Shown one piece after another: positions 1 to 8,346 of a DNA stretch of 64,000 bases (positions within the stretch are counted from its first letter, which is position 1; every line of letters starts with the position of its first letter). The stretch comes from an uncultured Opitutia bacterium (lineage in GTDB: Bacteria > Verrucomicrobiota > Verrucomicrobiia > Opitutales > Opitutaceae): the NCBI GenBank assembly GCA_903862955.1, contig CAIPAH010000023.1, forward strand, positions 186,001-250,000, given 5' to 3'. The notes beneath the pieces are model-generated. The model worked only from the letters and a program-made list of their open reading frames with translations. It was not told the DNA's origin and searched no databases. The position numbers were made by a program, and so were the translations under genes.

Positions 1-2
1 TC

Positions 3-464
3 ACCGTGTTCTGGGCCTATGTGACGTTCTCCCAGTATTTCCTGATCTGGAACGCCAATGTCCCCGAGGAAACCTTCTGGTATAACCTCCGTGAGTTGAA
101 CCACGACGGCACCACCAACCAGTGGTGGTATGTCGGCCTTGTCATCCTCTTCGGCCACTTCGTCATCCCGTTCTGCGCGCTGCTGTCCTACCGCTTCAAG
201 GTCACGCCGCACATCATCCGCCGCATCGCCTACTGGGTGCTCACGATCATCCTGATCGACATCTGCTACAACGTGCTCCCGGCCCTGAAGGATGAGCACG
301 GTGACTCGCTCCCGTTCCTCTCCATCAACCTGCTCTGGGTGCTGACTTCGGTGATCGGCGTCGGCGGCATCTGCATCTGGGCGTATCTCCGCAGTTTCCC
401 GACCACCAAGCTCATCCCGATCCGCGACCCGCGCATTGGCGAGTGCCTGACCCACCATGAGTGA
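3..464 (+). CDS. actF: Alternative complex III subunit ActF, C-terminal part (partial at window start)
   Basis: The reading frame is open from the first base and holds the last ~153 residues of a polytopic membrane protein, so the true start lies upstream. The stretch with FWAYVTFSQYFLIW followed by NVPEETFWY is typical of ActF, the smaller NrfD-like integral membrane subunit of alternative complex III (quinol:cytochrome c oxidoreductase). Three or four hydrophobic segments are visible, and the tail RDPR.GECL resembles the family C-terminus. The family transfers electrons from menaquinol to a c-type cytochrome at the cytoplasmic membrane. It overlaps the next gene by 8 bases, consistent with translational coupling and one operon with the c-type cytochrome genes that follow. 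The apparent GTG at position 6 is an internal Val codon. Confidence 0.82.
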   Translation, partial: TVFWAYVTFSQYFLIWNANVPEETFWYNLRELNHDGTTNQWWYVGLVILFGHFVIPFCALLSYRFKVTPHIIRRIAYWVLTIILIDICYNVLPALKDEHGDSLPFLSINLLWVLTSVIGVGGICIWAYLRSFPTTKLIPIRDPRIGECLTHHE

Positions 465-753
465 CACGCCTTCCCGCTCCACTCCGCTCGTGACCATCCT
501 GACCGTGCTGGCGGGCTTCGCCCTGTTCGCGGTCGTGGTTTACTATGCGTATCTGCCGAGCCAGACCGGGGCCTACACCGCTGACGGCATCCACACGGCG
601 GAGCAGCGCCACAAGAATCTCACCGAACTCCGCGCCAAGCAGGCCAAGCAGGCCGCGAGCTACGCGTGGGTTGACCAGAAAAATGGCGTCGTGCAGCTCC
701 CGCTCGACGTGGCCATGGAGTTCACCGTGCAGAAATACGCGGCCAAGAAATAA
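457..753 (+). CDS. Small single-span membrane protein of the ACIII operon
   Basis: A 98-residue protein with one hydrophobic segment at about residues 12-32, followed by a basic, Ala/Lys-rich helix and a conserved-looking C-terminal motif YAWVDQKNGVVQLPLD then AM. Similar small proteins with a YxWVD...G.V.(I/L)P(I/L)..AM signature are common in ACIII/cytochrome oxidase operons, often near SCO1 genes. I know no assigned function. The start ATG lies inside actF and the gene is followed 23 bases later by the CcoN-like gene, so it belongs to the same transcript. The topology suggests an N-in anchor with a periplasmic tail that may help assemble or dock a cytochrome; that role is inference. Confidence 0.75.
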   Translation: MSDTPSRSTPLVTILTVLAGFALFAVVVYYAYLPSQTGAYTADGIHTAEQRHKNLTELRAKQAKQAASYAWVDQKNGVVQLPLDVAMEFTVQKYAAKK

Positions 754-776
754 CCGCCGCACCCATCCTCTTAGCA

Positions 777-2198
777 ATGACCACTGTCCCCCCAGCCGCC
801 GAGACGGCCGAAGTCACCGAGATCGACAGCTCCGCGCGTTGCTCGCTGCTTCTGCTGCTGACCTGCGCCGCCCTCTGGCTGGTTCTCAGCGGCGTGCTCG
901 CCGTGGTGAACCTCGTGCAGCTCACGACGCCGACCTTTCTCGCCGACTGCCCGATCTTCACCTACGGCCGCTCCTCGGCCCTGCAGCAGTCGATCTTCGT
1001 CTACGGCTGGGCCGCCAACTCCGGCCTCGCCGTCGCGCTGTGGATCCTCGCCCGCCTCGGCGGTGAGCCGCTCCGCTCGCTTAACTGGCTCAAGGCTGGC
1101 ACCGTTTTCTGGAACATCGCCCTCGTGGTCGGCTTGGTCGGCATCGCCTCGGGCGATGGCACCTCGAACGCCTGGCTGCATCTCCCGCGCTACGTGCTGC
1201 CCGTGATGGTGGTCGCCTACGGTGTGATCGCGATGCCCGGCGTGCTGGCCTGGACTGGCCGCCGTTCGCCCATGACCTTCGCCGCGCAGTGGTATGCCGT
1301 CGCCGCGCTGTTTCTCTTCCCTTGGCTCTTCTCGGCCGCGCAGATGATGCTCGTCTTTGCCCCCGAGCGCGGCGTGCTGCAGGCGCTCGTCGCCGGCTGG
1401 TTTGTGCAGGGCGCGTGGACGCTCTGGCTCGCGCCGCTCGCGCTGGCCCCGGCCTATTATCTGGTGCCCAAGATCACCGGCCGGATCATCCCGAGCTATG
1501 ACTTTGCCTCGCTCAGCTTCTGGACGCTACTCTTCGTCGGCGCCTGGACGGGTGGGCGCCACCTGATTGGCGGGCCGGTGCCGGCGTGGATCGCGACCAT
1601 CGCGGTTGTCTCCTGCGCGCTGCTGCTTTTCCACTACATCGTGGTGGGCGTGAACCTGCGCGCGGCCTTTTCCGCCAACGGCAGCACCGTCCTGCGTTTC
1701 GTGGCGTTCGGCCTCGGGGCCTACGTGCTGGGCGGCTTCATCGATGCGGCCACCGCGATGCGCAGCGTCGCCGTCGTCACGCAGTTCACCCACTTCAGCA
1801 CCGCCCAGTCGCAGCTCGCGCTCAACGGCGCCTTCTCGATGGTGGTCTTCGGCGCCATCTACTTCCTCGGCCCGCGTATCACGGGCCGCGCCTGGCCGTC
1901 GCTCGGACTGATTCGTGCGCACTACGCCGCCGCCGTGATTGGCGTGACCGGCCTCGTGCTCGCGCTCTTCGGTGCCGGCTGGGTGCAGGGGCATGACCTC
2001 AACGACGCCACCGTTTCCTTTGCCACGATGGCCGCCCACACGCGGCCGTGGCTGCTGGCCGCGACCGCGGCGCAGGCCGTGCTGCTCTTCGGCAACCTTC
2101 TGCTGGCCGCGCATCTTTTCTGGATCGGCCTGGCCAAGTCCGCCCCCGCGACGGGCCTTTTCCAGTCCGCCCCGACGATGGAGGCGTCCGTGTCATGA
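777..2198 (+). CDS. CcoN-like protein (cbb3 oxidase subunit I homologue) lacking metal-ligand histidines
   Basis: A 473-residue polytopic protein, about 12 predicted spans, recognisable as CcoN-like from TYGR (62-65), YYLVPKITGR (227-236), the WTGGRHL block (257-263) and the THFS...NGAF...YFLGPR region (338-367). In normal CcoN, GRLRPLH carries a haem b histidine, WWYGH a CuB histidine, WAGPHH two more CuB histidines, and TIGHVH the haem b3/b ligands. Here these positions read Q70, Q211, R261-H262, L347 and L349, so five of six ligands are gone. It therefore cannot bind the low-spin haem or a haem-Cu centre in the known way. The stop overlaps the CcoO-like start (ATGA). It is likely a structural or electron-relay partner of alternative complex III rather than an oxygen reductase (inference). 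Confidence 0.8.
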   Translation: MTTVPPAAETAEVTEIDSSARCSLLLLLTCAALWLVLSGVLAVVNLVQLTTPTFLADCPIFTYGRSSALQQSIFVYGWAANSGLAVALWILARLGGEPLRSLNWLKAGTVFWNIALVVGLVGIASGDGTSNAWLHLPRYVLPVMVVAYGVIAMPGVLAWTGRRSPMTFAAQWYAVAALFLFPWLFSAAQMMLVFAPERGVLQALVAGWFVQGAWTLWLAPLALAPAYYLVPKITGRIIPSYDFASLSFWTLLFVGAWTGGRHLIGGPVPAWIATIAVVSCALLLFHYIVVGVNLRAAFSANGSTVLRFVAFGLGAYVLGGFIDAATAMRSVAVVTQFTHFSTAQSQLALNGAFSMVVFGAIYFLGPRITGRAWPSLGLIRAHYAAAVIGVTGLVLALFGAGWVQGHDLNDATVSFATMAAHTRPWLLAATAAQAVLLFGNLLLAAHLFWIGLAKSAPATGLFQSAPTMEASVS

Positions 2199-2824
2199 AA
2201 AACGGCTTTACCTATTTTCTCGGTTTGTTTCTCGCGCTGGCGCTCGCCTGGACCGGCATCGTGCTGGGTTCCCACGCCCAGCTCGGCCGCCTGTCGCCGT
2301 ATTTTGACGAGAACGAGGGCAAGGCCTTCCCCGAGCGCATGGCCGGCATCGCCGCCCGCGGCCAGCTCGTCTACCAGGACCTTGGTTGCGCCGCCTGCCA
2401 CACGCAGCAGGTTCGCCGGCCGGACTTTGGCAGCGACAAGGCCCGCGGCTGGGGCGACCGCCAGAGCGTCGCCCGCGACTACATCAGCCAGGCGCATGTG
2501 CAGCTCGGCGATAGCCGCATCGGCCCGGATCTGGCGAATTTCGGCGCGCGTCCGCTGGCCGTGGATCCTGACCGCCTCACGCAATATCTCTACGATCAGC
2601 ATGGCGGCATGCCGTCCTATCGCTTCCTGTTCGACGAGCGGAAGATCACCGGCGAGCGCTCCGCCAAGGCGCTCAAGGTCGCTGCGCCCGCAGGCACCGA
2701 GGTGGTCCCGACGCATCGCGCGGAGGCACTCGTGGCCTACCTGCAGAGCTTGAACAACGTTTACGAATATCCCGAAGCCCGCCCGGTCGAGCCTGCCGCG
2801 GCGAAGGAGGGGGAGCACAAATGA
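2195..2824 (+). CDS. CcoO-like membrane-anchored mono-haem cytochrome c
   Basis: A 209-residue protein with an N-terminal membrane anchor (about residues 5-24) and one c-type haem site, CAACH at 65-69, followed by TQQVR as in CcoO (CxxCHSQ.I/VR). Later GPDLANFG and the GGMPSY segment match the CcoO fold and supply a likely axial Met. The C-terminus ends with a VAYLQSL helix as in the family. The start was chosen at the ATG overlapping the upstream stop by 4 bases; the open frame extends further upstream only inside the neighbouring gene. The haem domain should face the periplasm and pass electrons onward. Its partner CcoN-like protein lacks haem ligands, so it probably does not serve a standard cbb3 oxidase. 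Confidence 0.85.
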   Translation: MKNGFTYFLGLFLALALAWTGIVLGSHAQLGRLSPYFDENEGKAFPERMAGIAARGQLVYQDLGCAACHTQQVRRPDFGSDKARGWGDRQSVARDYISQAHVQLGDSRIGPDLANFGARPLAVDPDRLTQYLYDQHGGMPSYRFLFDERKITGERSAKALKVAAPAGTEVVPTHRAEALVAYLQSLNNVYEYPEARPVEPAAAKEGEHK

Positions 2825-3486
2825 GCGACCCGACGCCCAAAGACCCGCGCCTGGAACAGGCCGGCGCCACCGACGAGAGCCTACTGGCCGCGCACGAGAA
2901 GCTGCTCGGCCGCAAGCCCGATGACGGCGCGCATTACAAGATGCTGCCCCTTGTGCTGCTCTTCGTCTTCAGCGGACTCATCTTCTACGCGGGCACCTAC
3001 CTGAACCGGTATTCCGTCCGTTACGATGCGACGGTGTTCGATGAAAACGGCCATTCCACCAAGGGTGTCGCCGCCGTGGCCAAGGCCGATCCGATGGTGC
3101 TCGGCAAAAAGAACTTTGAGGCCGTCTGCATCACCTGCCACCAGGCCACGGGCCTTGGCGTGGCGGGCGTTTATCCGCCTTTGGCCGGCTCCGAGTGGGT
3201 TAACGGCTCCGAGGAGCGCGTCATTCGCATCGTGCTTTACGGCCTGAAAGGGCCGGTGACCGTCAAGGGCGCTACCTACGGCGCGGTGGCCATGCCGGTC
3301 TTCGGCAAAGTCACCGGTTCGGGCTACAATTGGAATGACGAACGCATCGCGGCCGTCCTCACGTATGTCCGGGCGTCGTTTGGCAACAAGGCGCCCGCCG
3401 TCACCGCCGAGCAGGTCGCCGCCATCCATGCGAAGGAAGGCGACCGCAAGGAATGGTCCGAGGAAGAGTTGCTGAAGATCAAGTAA
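2821..3486 (+). CDS. Membrane-anchored class I cytochrome c
   Basis: A 221-residue protein with a short charged cytoplasmic N-terminus, one membrane span at about residues 42-60, and a periplasmic cytochrome c domain with CITCH (103-107). The downstream AMPVFG segment probably gives the sixth-ligand Met, followed by a YVR helix typical of class I cytochromes. A charged tail (about residues 195-221) follows the domain. The place in the operon corresponds to CcoP, but only one haem motif is present, so it is not a canonical di-haem CcoP. ATGA overlap with the gene before, and a strong terminator follows. Likely electron acceptor of alternative complex III or shuttle to a terminal oxidase encoded elsewhere. 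Confidence 0.85.
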   Translation: MSDPTPKDPRLEQAGATDESLLAAHEKLLGRKPDDGAHYKMLPLVLLFVFSGLIFYAGTYLNRYSVRYDATVFDENGHSTKGVAAVAKADPMVLGKKNFEAVCITCHQATGLGVAGVYPPLAGSEWVNGSEERVIRIVLYGLKGPVTVKGATYGAVAMPVFGKVTGSGYNWNDERIAAVLTYVRASFGNKAPAVTAEQVAAIHAKEGDRKEWSEEELLKIK

Positions 3487-3507
3487 CGCTTTCCCGCCTG
3501 TCACCGA

Positions 3508-3534
3508 GCCGCGCTCACCGAGCGCGGCTTTTTT
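3508..3534 (+). terminator. Rho-independent terminator of the ACIII/cytochrome operon
   Basis: Perfect 8-bp stem (GCCGCGCT / AGCGCGGC) with a 5-nt loop followed by six T. It lies 22 bases after the cytochrome c stop, between convergent operons. Confidence 0.9.
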
Positions 3535-3598
3535 GTGCCCGCCGGGTGGCTCGCACGGCTTCACCCGGGCGGGGTAACCGCTGCAGGTGCGGCGGGCC

Positions 3599-4630
3599 TT
3601 ATTCGCCGAGTTTGCGGTGCGGAACGAGATAGCCCTGCACGTAATCGCGCACGGCCTCGGTCAGCGGCGTCATCGGACGGTCATAGCCCGTGCTGCGAAG
3701 CTTTCCCACCTCGGCTTGGGTGAAGTATTGGTATTTTCCGCGCAGCACTTCGGGCATCGCGATGAACTCGATCTTCGGCTCCTTCCCCAGCGCGGCGAAG
3801 ATCGCGCGCGTCAGCGTGAGCCAGGTGTTGGCCTGCCCGGAGCCGAGATTGTAGAGCCCACCCGCGGTCGTCGCCTTCTCGGCGAAATGCAGCGTCATCT
3901 CGACGGCGTCCTTCACGTAGAGGAAGTCGCGCATCTGCTCGCCGTCCTTGAACTCCGGTTTGTGGCTCTTGAAGAGCTGCACCTGGCCCGTCGCCAGGAT
4001 CTGCTGATACGCCTTGTTCACCAGCGAGCGCATGTCGCCCTTGTGGTCCTCGTTCGGCCCGAAGACATTGAAATATTTCACGCCGACCATGCGCGGCAGC
4101 CAGCCATTTTTCTGGGCGAGCAGGTCGAAGTTGTGCTTCGACTCACCGTAGAGGTTCAGCGGGTGCAGCCGCGCGAGGTTCTCGTCGCGGTCGTCCATGC
4201 CCTGTGAGCCATCGCCATACGTCGCCGCCGACGACGCGTAGATGTAGCGCGCGCCGTGCCGCAGCGACCACTCGGCGAGCTCCCGCGTGTAGGCGAGGTT
4301 GTTGTCGTTCAGGTAAGCGGCGTCGCCCTCCGTCGTGGACGAGCAGGCGCCGAGGTGAAAGATCGTGGTGAAATTGCCGAATGCCGTCGGCGTGTGGGCG
4401 AGCCGCTGGCGGAAGTCGTCCGCCTCCACGAATTCGGCGAACTTCAGGGGGCCGAGATTCTTCCGCTTCTCCTCCAGGTCGGCCAGCGAGCTGGTCCGCT
4501 TGTTCTCCGGCTTCAGGAAATCGGCGATGACGATGTCGCGGTGCCCGCGCTGGTTGAGCGCCCAGACGATCGCGCTGCCGATGAAGCCGGCGCCGCCGGT
4601 GACGAGGATGCGACCGTTCAGCGTGCTCAT
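3599..4630 (-). CDS. hldD: ADP-L-glycero-D-manno-heptose 6-epimerase
   Basis: A 343-residue short-chain dehydrogenase/epimerase. The N-terminal Rossmann motif GGAGFIGSAI (12-21) binds NADP; the catalytic SS..TY and the Y161-x3-K165 pair (YGESK) are present. The FNVFGPNE...KG..S segment and length match HldD/RfaD, which inverts C6 of ADP-heptose for the LPS inner core. This implies a Gram-negative outer membrane with heptose-containing LPS. The gene overlaps proC by 4 bases (ATGA) and is last of a minus-strand set folD-kinase-proC-hldD. ADP-heptose synthesis kinase/adenylyltransferase genes are not in the window. Confidence 0.93.
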   Translation of the reverse strand: MSTLNGRILVTGGAGFIGSAIVWALNQRGHRDIVIADFLKPENKRTSSLADLEEKRKNLGPLKFAEFVEADDFRQRLAHTPTAFGNFTTIFHLGACSSTTEGDAAYLNDNNLAYTRELAEWSLRHGARYIYASSAATYGDGSQGMDDRDENLARLHPLNLYGESKHNFDLLAQKNGWLPRMVGVKYFNVFGPNEDHKGDMRSLVNKAYQQILATGQVQLFKSHKPEFKDGEQMRDFLYVKDAVEMTLHFAEKATTAGGLYNLGSGQANTWLTLTRAIFAALGKEPKIEFIAMPEVLRGKYQYFTQAEVGKLRSTGYDRPMTPLTEAVRDYVQGYLVPHRKLGE

Positions 4631-5436
4631 GTGGCATCCTTGGACATCTCCTCCGAGCGCGCTTTCGCGGCGAGGATGGTTTCCTTCATCAGGCCGCGAA
4701 AATCGCGTGCTTCCATGCGCTGTAGGCCGGCGAGCGTCATGCCTTTTGGCGAGGTGACCTGGCGGCGCAGTTCCTCGGGATCCGTGCCCGTGCGCGCGAG
4801 CAGGCGGGCCGCGCCGAGGACGGTTTCAACGGCCAGCGCCTTGGCGGTTTCCGGCGGCAGTCCGCCGGCCACGCCGCCATCGCGCAGCGCGGCGGCGAAT
4901 TCAAAGAGAAAGGCCGGGCCGCTCGCGCTGACCGCCGCCGCGACATCCATGAGCGCCTCATCCACCTCGATGGCGTTGCCGAGGGCGGCGAGCAGGGCGT
5001 CCACCGTGGCGCGGTCGGCTGCGGTGAGCGGGGCGCGGCTGCACCACGCGGTCATGCCGGCGCCGATGCGGGCGGGCGTGTTGGGCATGGCCCAGACGAT
5101 GTTACGGGCCTGCGGAAACGTCGTGGCGAGACGGGCGAGGCGTTTGCCGGCGAGGACGGAAATCACGAGCTGGCCCGCGGTAAACGCGGCGAGGCGCGGA
5201 TCGGCGCCGGCCAATTGCTGGGGCTTGAAGGCGACGACCACGACGTCGGCGGCGCGCGTGAGATCCTCGAGCGAGGACGCGAGGCGGATGCCGGTGCGGG
5301 CGGCGAGAACCGCCGCGCTCTGGCCGGAACCGCCGAGGCAGGTGAGATCGGACGGGGTGACCGTGCCCTTCGCGAGCAGGCCGTCGACCATGGCGGACGC
5401 CATGTTGCCGGCGCCCAGGAAGGCAAATTTAGGCAT
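4627..5436 (-). CDS. proC: Pyrroline-5-carboxylate reductase
   Basis: A 269-residue protein starting MPKFAFLGAGNMASAM, the usual ProC NAD(P)-binding start; the longer upstream frame is not needed. The C-terminal dimer domain carries the P5CR signature around ASGPAFLFEF and the SPKGMTLAGL segment. It reduces 1-pyrroline-5-carboxylate to proline, the last step of proline synthesis. It overlaps the upstream kinase gene by 8 bases and hldD by 4 bases, so translation of all three is probably coupled although their pathways are unrelated. Confidence 0.95.
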   Translation of the reverse strand: MPKFAFLGAGNMASAMVDGLLAKGTVTPSDLTCLGGSGQSAAVLAARTGIRLASSLEDLTRAADVVVVAFKPQQLAGADPRLAAFTAGQLVISVLAGKRLARLATTFPQARNIVWAMPNTPARIGAGMTAWCSRAPLTAADRATVDALLAALGNAIEVDEALMDVAAAVSASGPAFLFEFAAALRDGGVAGGLPPETAKALAVETVLGAARLLARTGTDPEELRRQVTSPKGMTLAGLQRMEARDFRGLMKETILAAKARSEEMSKDAT

Positions 5437-6562
5437 CGCTGCGTTTGCGCGGCTTTTGCTCCAGCGGATGCAGCAGGACACAGCTGGTTCCGCCGCCCTC
5501 GCGGTCGTTCAGCATGACTTCGCCGTCCAGGTTGCGCAGCGCGTGCCGGGCGATGGTCAGGCCCATGCCCACGCCCACCGTGTGCTTGGTGCTCACGAAC
5601 GGTTCAAAGACGCGGTCGCGGACTTCGGGATCGATGCCATGCCCCTGGTCGTCGATGCGGATCTGGAGGAATTTGTCCTTGCCCGCCTTCTCGATGAGCG
5701 ACGTGTGGATGGAAATGGGCCGGGGCCCGGCGGGCGAGGGGTCGTAGGCCTCCCAGGCGTTGCTCAGGACCTTGGAAACGACCTCCTCAAACACCTCGTA
5801 ATTGGTGTCGAACATCAGTTCACCCAGCGGGTTGTCGATGGTCACTTGGGCGGAAACCTTGGAGTCGGTCTGGAAACGCTGAACGCTGCTCTCCAGGAGC
5901 TGCTGCAGGCTGCCCTTGGCGAAAGGAGGGTAGGTGCGGACCACCAGGAGGCTGAGCTGCTTGATGATCGAGACGATCCGCGCGATGGCATTCTCAATCT
6001 GCTGGGCGTTTTTCTTCACCTGGTCTGGCTTGTCGTAATACGCCTTGATCAAGTCGAGGTGGCCGATGACGACGCCGAGGAGATTGTTGAGATTGTGGGC
6101 GATGCCCTGCGTCACGGCGCCGATGGTCGCGGCGCGGCGCGCGTCCACGAGTCGGCGCTGCAGGGCAATCATCTCGCGGTTGATCGACAGAAAACGCAGC
6201 TGCGTCTGCACGCGGGCGAGCGTTTCGTCCAGGTCGATGGGCTTCGTGATGTAATCGACGGCGCCGACGCTGAGACCTTCGATTTTTCCCTCCTTCGATG
6301 TCCGGGCGGTGACGAAGATGACCGGGATGGCGCGGGTGTCTTCAGACGCCTGCAACCGGCGGCATACCTCGATGCCGTCCATGTCCGGCATCATCACGTC
6401 GAGCAGGATGAGGTCGGGCTTGGACTGTGCGACGAGATCCAGCGCCTCCACTCCACTGTAAGCCGGGACGACATGCAGGCCCTCGCGCTCGAGCTTGCGC
6501 TTGAGCAACTGCACGTTGATCGGCTGATCATCGACGATCAGGATGGATGGGGCGGCGGTCAT
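5429..6562 (-). CDS. Response regulator-histidine kinase (REC-HisKA-HATPase)
   Basis: A 377-residue soluble signalling protein. An N-terminal receiver domain has the DD pair (11-12), phospho-acceptor D55 in LLDVMMPDMDG and the KP motif near 107-108. A linker coiled coil leads to a HisKA-like dimerisation helix with H156 in GIAHNLNNLLG, then HATPase_c with an N box (SNAWEAYD) and G boxes (DQGHGI, GVGMGLTIA). No sensor or membrane domain is present, so it is probably activated by phosphotransfer from another kinase or by partner proteins. I chose the ATG giving MTAAPSILIVDD; an upstream ATG at 6601 would add 13 residues. It lies between folD and proC with an 8-base overlap into proC. Confidence 0.85.
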   Translation of the reverse strand: MTAAPSILIVDDQPINVQLLKRKLEREGLHVVPAYSGVEALDLVAQSKPDLILLDVMMPDMDGIEVCRRLQASEDTRAIPVIFVTARTSKEGKIEGLSVGAVDYITKPIDLDETLARVQTQLRFLSINREMIALQRRLVDARRAATIGAVTQGIAHNLNNLLGVVIGHLDLIKAYYDKPDQVKKNAQQIENAIARIVSIIKQLSLLVVRTYPPFAKGSLQQLLESSVQRFQTDSKVSAQVTIDNPLGELMFDTNYEVFEEVVSKVLSNAWEAYDPSPAGPRPISIHTSLIEKAGKDKFLQIRIDDQGHGIDPEVRDRVFEPFVSTKHTVGVGMGLTIARHALRNLDGEVMLNDREGGGTSCVLLHPLEQKPRKRSDA

Positions 6563-6602
6563 ACCGGCCGGAAGCAAAGGGGCAGGATTGCCCAAGCGCA
6601 AG

Positions 6603-7478
6603 CTAGTGCGCAGTTTGGAGTCGATACGCCTTTACAGTATTTTGCATCAGCATGGCGACCGTCATGGGTCCCACGCCGCCCGGAACGGGGGTGATTTTGC
6701 TGGCCAGCTTGGAAACCGTGGGGAACTGCACGTCGCCGACCAGCCGGAAACCCGACTTTTTGGTGGCGTCGGGCAAGCGGTTGATGCCGACGTCGATGAT
6801 CACGACCCCCGGCTTGACCATGTCGGCGGTGACGAACTCCGGCCGGCCGATGGCGGCGATGAGGACGTCCGCCAGCCGGGTGATCGCGGGAAGGTTGGCC
6901 GTGGCCGAGTGGCAGACGGTGACGGTGCCGTTGGCGCCGGCCTTCTTCTGGAGCGCGAGCAGCGCGACGGGCTTGCCCACGATGAGCGAACGCCCGACCA
7001 CGACGACGTGCTTGCCCTTGAGGTCCACGTTGCTGCGCTTGAGTAATTCCATGATGCCGGCGGGCGTGCAGGCGACGAAGCCGGTTTCGTCCTCCTGCGC
7101 GATCTTGCCCAGGTTGAGCGTGTTGAAGCCATCGACGTCCTTGGTGGGGGAGACGCGGCGGAAGACCGCGACCTCGTTGATGTGCTTCGGCAGGGGCGAC
7201 TGGACAAGGATGCCGTCGACCGCCGGGTCGGCGTTCAACTGGTCGAGCAGGGCGAACAGCTCGTCCTGCGTGACCGTTTCCGGGGGCAGGATGATGCGGC
7301 TGGTGAGGCCGATCTCCGCCGCCGTTTTTTCCTTTTTCGCCACATACGAGAGCGAGGCGGGGTCATTGCCCACGCGCACGAGGGCGATGCAGGGCTTGCG
7401 CCCCTTGAGGTTGGCGACCTCGGCCTTCAATTCTGCAATGATGGCCGAGGCGATTTGGTTGCCGTCGATGAGTTCCAT
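6603..7478 (-). CDS. folD: Bifunctional methylenetetrahydrofolate dehydrogenase/methenyl-THF cyclohydrolase
   Basis: A 291-residue protein. It carries the catalytic Y..K segment (SYVAKKEK), the QSPLPKH motif, the NADP-binding [11 protein letters not shown] and the C-terminal [12 protein letters not shown] signature, all diagnostic of FolD. It interconverts 5,10-methylene-, methenyl- and 10-formyl-THF for purine and formyl-Met synthesis. The start at MELIDG was preferred to an upstream GTG that would add a seven-residue N-terminal extension. First gene of a probable run with the downstream signalling kinase, proC and hldD. Confidence 0.96.
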   Translation of the reverse strand: MELIDGNQIASAIIAELKAEVANLKGRKPCIALVRVGNDPASLSYVAKKEKTAAEIGLTSRIILPPETVTQDELFALLDQLNADPAVDGILVQSPLPKHINEVAVFRRVSPTKDVDGFNTLNLGKIAQEDETGFVACTPAGIMELLKRSNVDLKGKHVVVVGRSLIVGKPVALLALQKKAGANGTVTVCHSATANLPAITRLADVLIAAIGRPEFVTADMVKPGVVIIDVGINRLPDATKKSGFRLVGDVQFPTVSKLASKITPVPGGVGPMTVAMLMQNTVKAYRLQTAH

Positions 7479-7525
7479 GGGAAAAGGCCCTCTGACCATC
7501 GCGCTCCGCCCGGCGGCGGACGCTG

Positions 7526-8344
7526 CTACCTCAGCTGCAGACTCTCCACGACGATCACGATGTCCTTGCTGCCAGGCACGGACTTCGCGGCGCCATACAC
7601 GACCACGTGGTGGTCAATGTATTTGTCGAGCTGCTCGGTGAGCAGGAGCTTGCTCACGTCGAGGTAGGCATAACGCTCGCCGCCGTCGTCATCCAGCGCC
7701 CAGTCATAGGGGCGGCGGGGATGAAACGCGCTGCGAGTGGAAACAAATTTGCCCTGGACGAGCCGGGGCAGGGCGCTGGAGCCGCCGTCACCGAGGTTGA
7801 CCATCGCGACCGGCTGGCCGGCCGTGGTCACGCCATAGGCGACGGGCGTCATCGGCGCCGGGGAGGGAGGCGGCGGGCTGCTCATGGGCGCGGCAACCGC
7901 CGCGGGCAGCGGGGCGCCGGCCGCGGCGCTGAGGCGGATGTAGCCGGTCAGGCGCTTTTGCAGGCTGACCTGGGTCCATTTGCCATGGAGGCCGGTGATG
8001 TTGGACTTGTCGCCCTTCGCCATCGTGGTCAGCACGCCGGACTCCGGCTTGGGAGCGAGATGAATGGGAGCGCCGTCGCGGACATCGAGGCTTTTGAGGA
8101 TGTCCTTGTTGAGCACATACCCGTCGAACGGCCCGGCCAGTTCGATCGCCGTCCAGCCGGCGGGGGTGTTGGCCATCGTAGCGCCCAAGGTCGCGACGGG
8201 CTCGGTGCCGGCGCCCAGCACGGTGATGACCGCGGAGCTTTCGTCCGGCGAGGTGTGAACGGCCGTGGCGGAGCCCAACGGGGCGGCCAGCGCGGCAGCG
8301 GCGGTCGCGAGCAAAACGAAGAGGAAATTGAAGAGGGTCTTCAT
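7526..8344 (-). CDS. Secreted SH3-like domain protein, function unknown
   Basis: A 272-residue protein with a clear signal peptide (MKTLFNFLF... ending near ALAAP, about residues 1-20). Residues 25-135 look like two bacterial SH3-like segments (Gly-rich beta pattern with a W, ending [10 protein letters not shown]). A Pro-rich linker at about 150-170 follows, then a C-terminal beta domain with a [12 protein letters not shown] stretch and [10 protein letters not shown] at the end. SH3b proteins often bind peptidoglycan or act as periplasmic scaffolds; which applies here cannot be told. It sits 2 bases from the pseudouridine synthase gene upstream, suggesting co-transcription. Confidence 0.7.
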   Translation of the reverse strand: MKTLFNFLFVLLATAAAALAAPLGSATAVHTSPDESSAVITVLGAGTEPVATLGATMANTPAGWTAIELAGPFDGYVLNKDILKSLDVRDGAPIHLAPKPESGVLTTMAKGDKSNITGLHGKWTQVSLQKRLTGYIRLSAAAGAPLPAAVAAPMSSPPPPSPAPMTPVAYGVTTAGQPVAMVNLGDGGSSALPRLVQGKFVSTRSAFHPRRPYDWALDDDGGERYAYLDVSKLLLTEQLDKYIDHHVVVYGAAKSVPGSKDIVIVVESLQLR

Positions 8345-8346
8345 GA

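Noticed and set aside
4256-6694. Long plus-strand open frame of 812 codons
   Set aside because: It lies opposite hldD, proC and the kinase gene, which have clear motifs; its own translation is Arg/Val-rich with no recognisable domain. High-GC antisense shadow.
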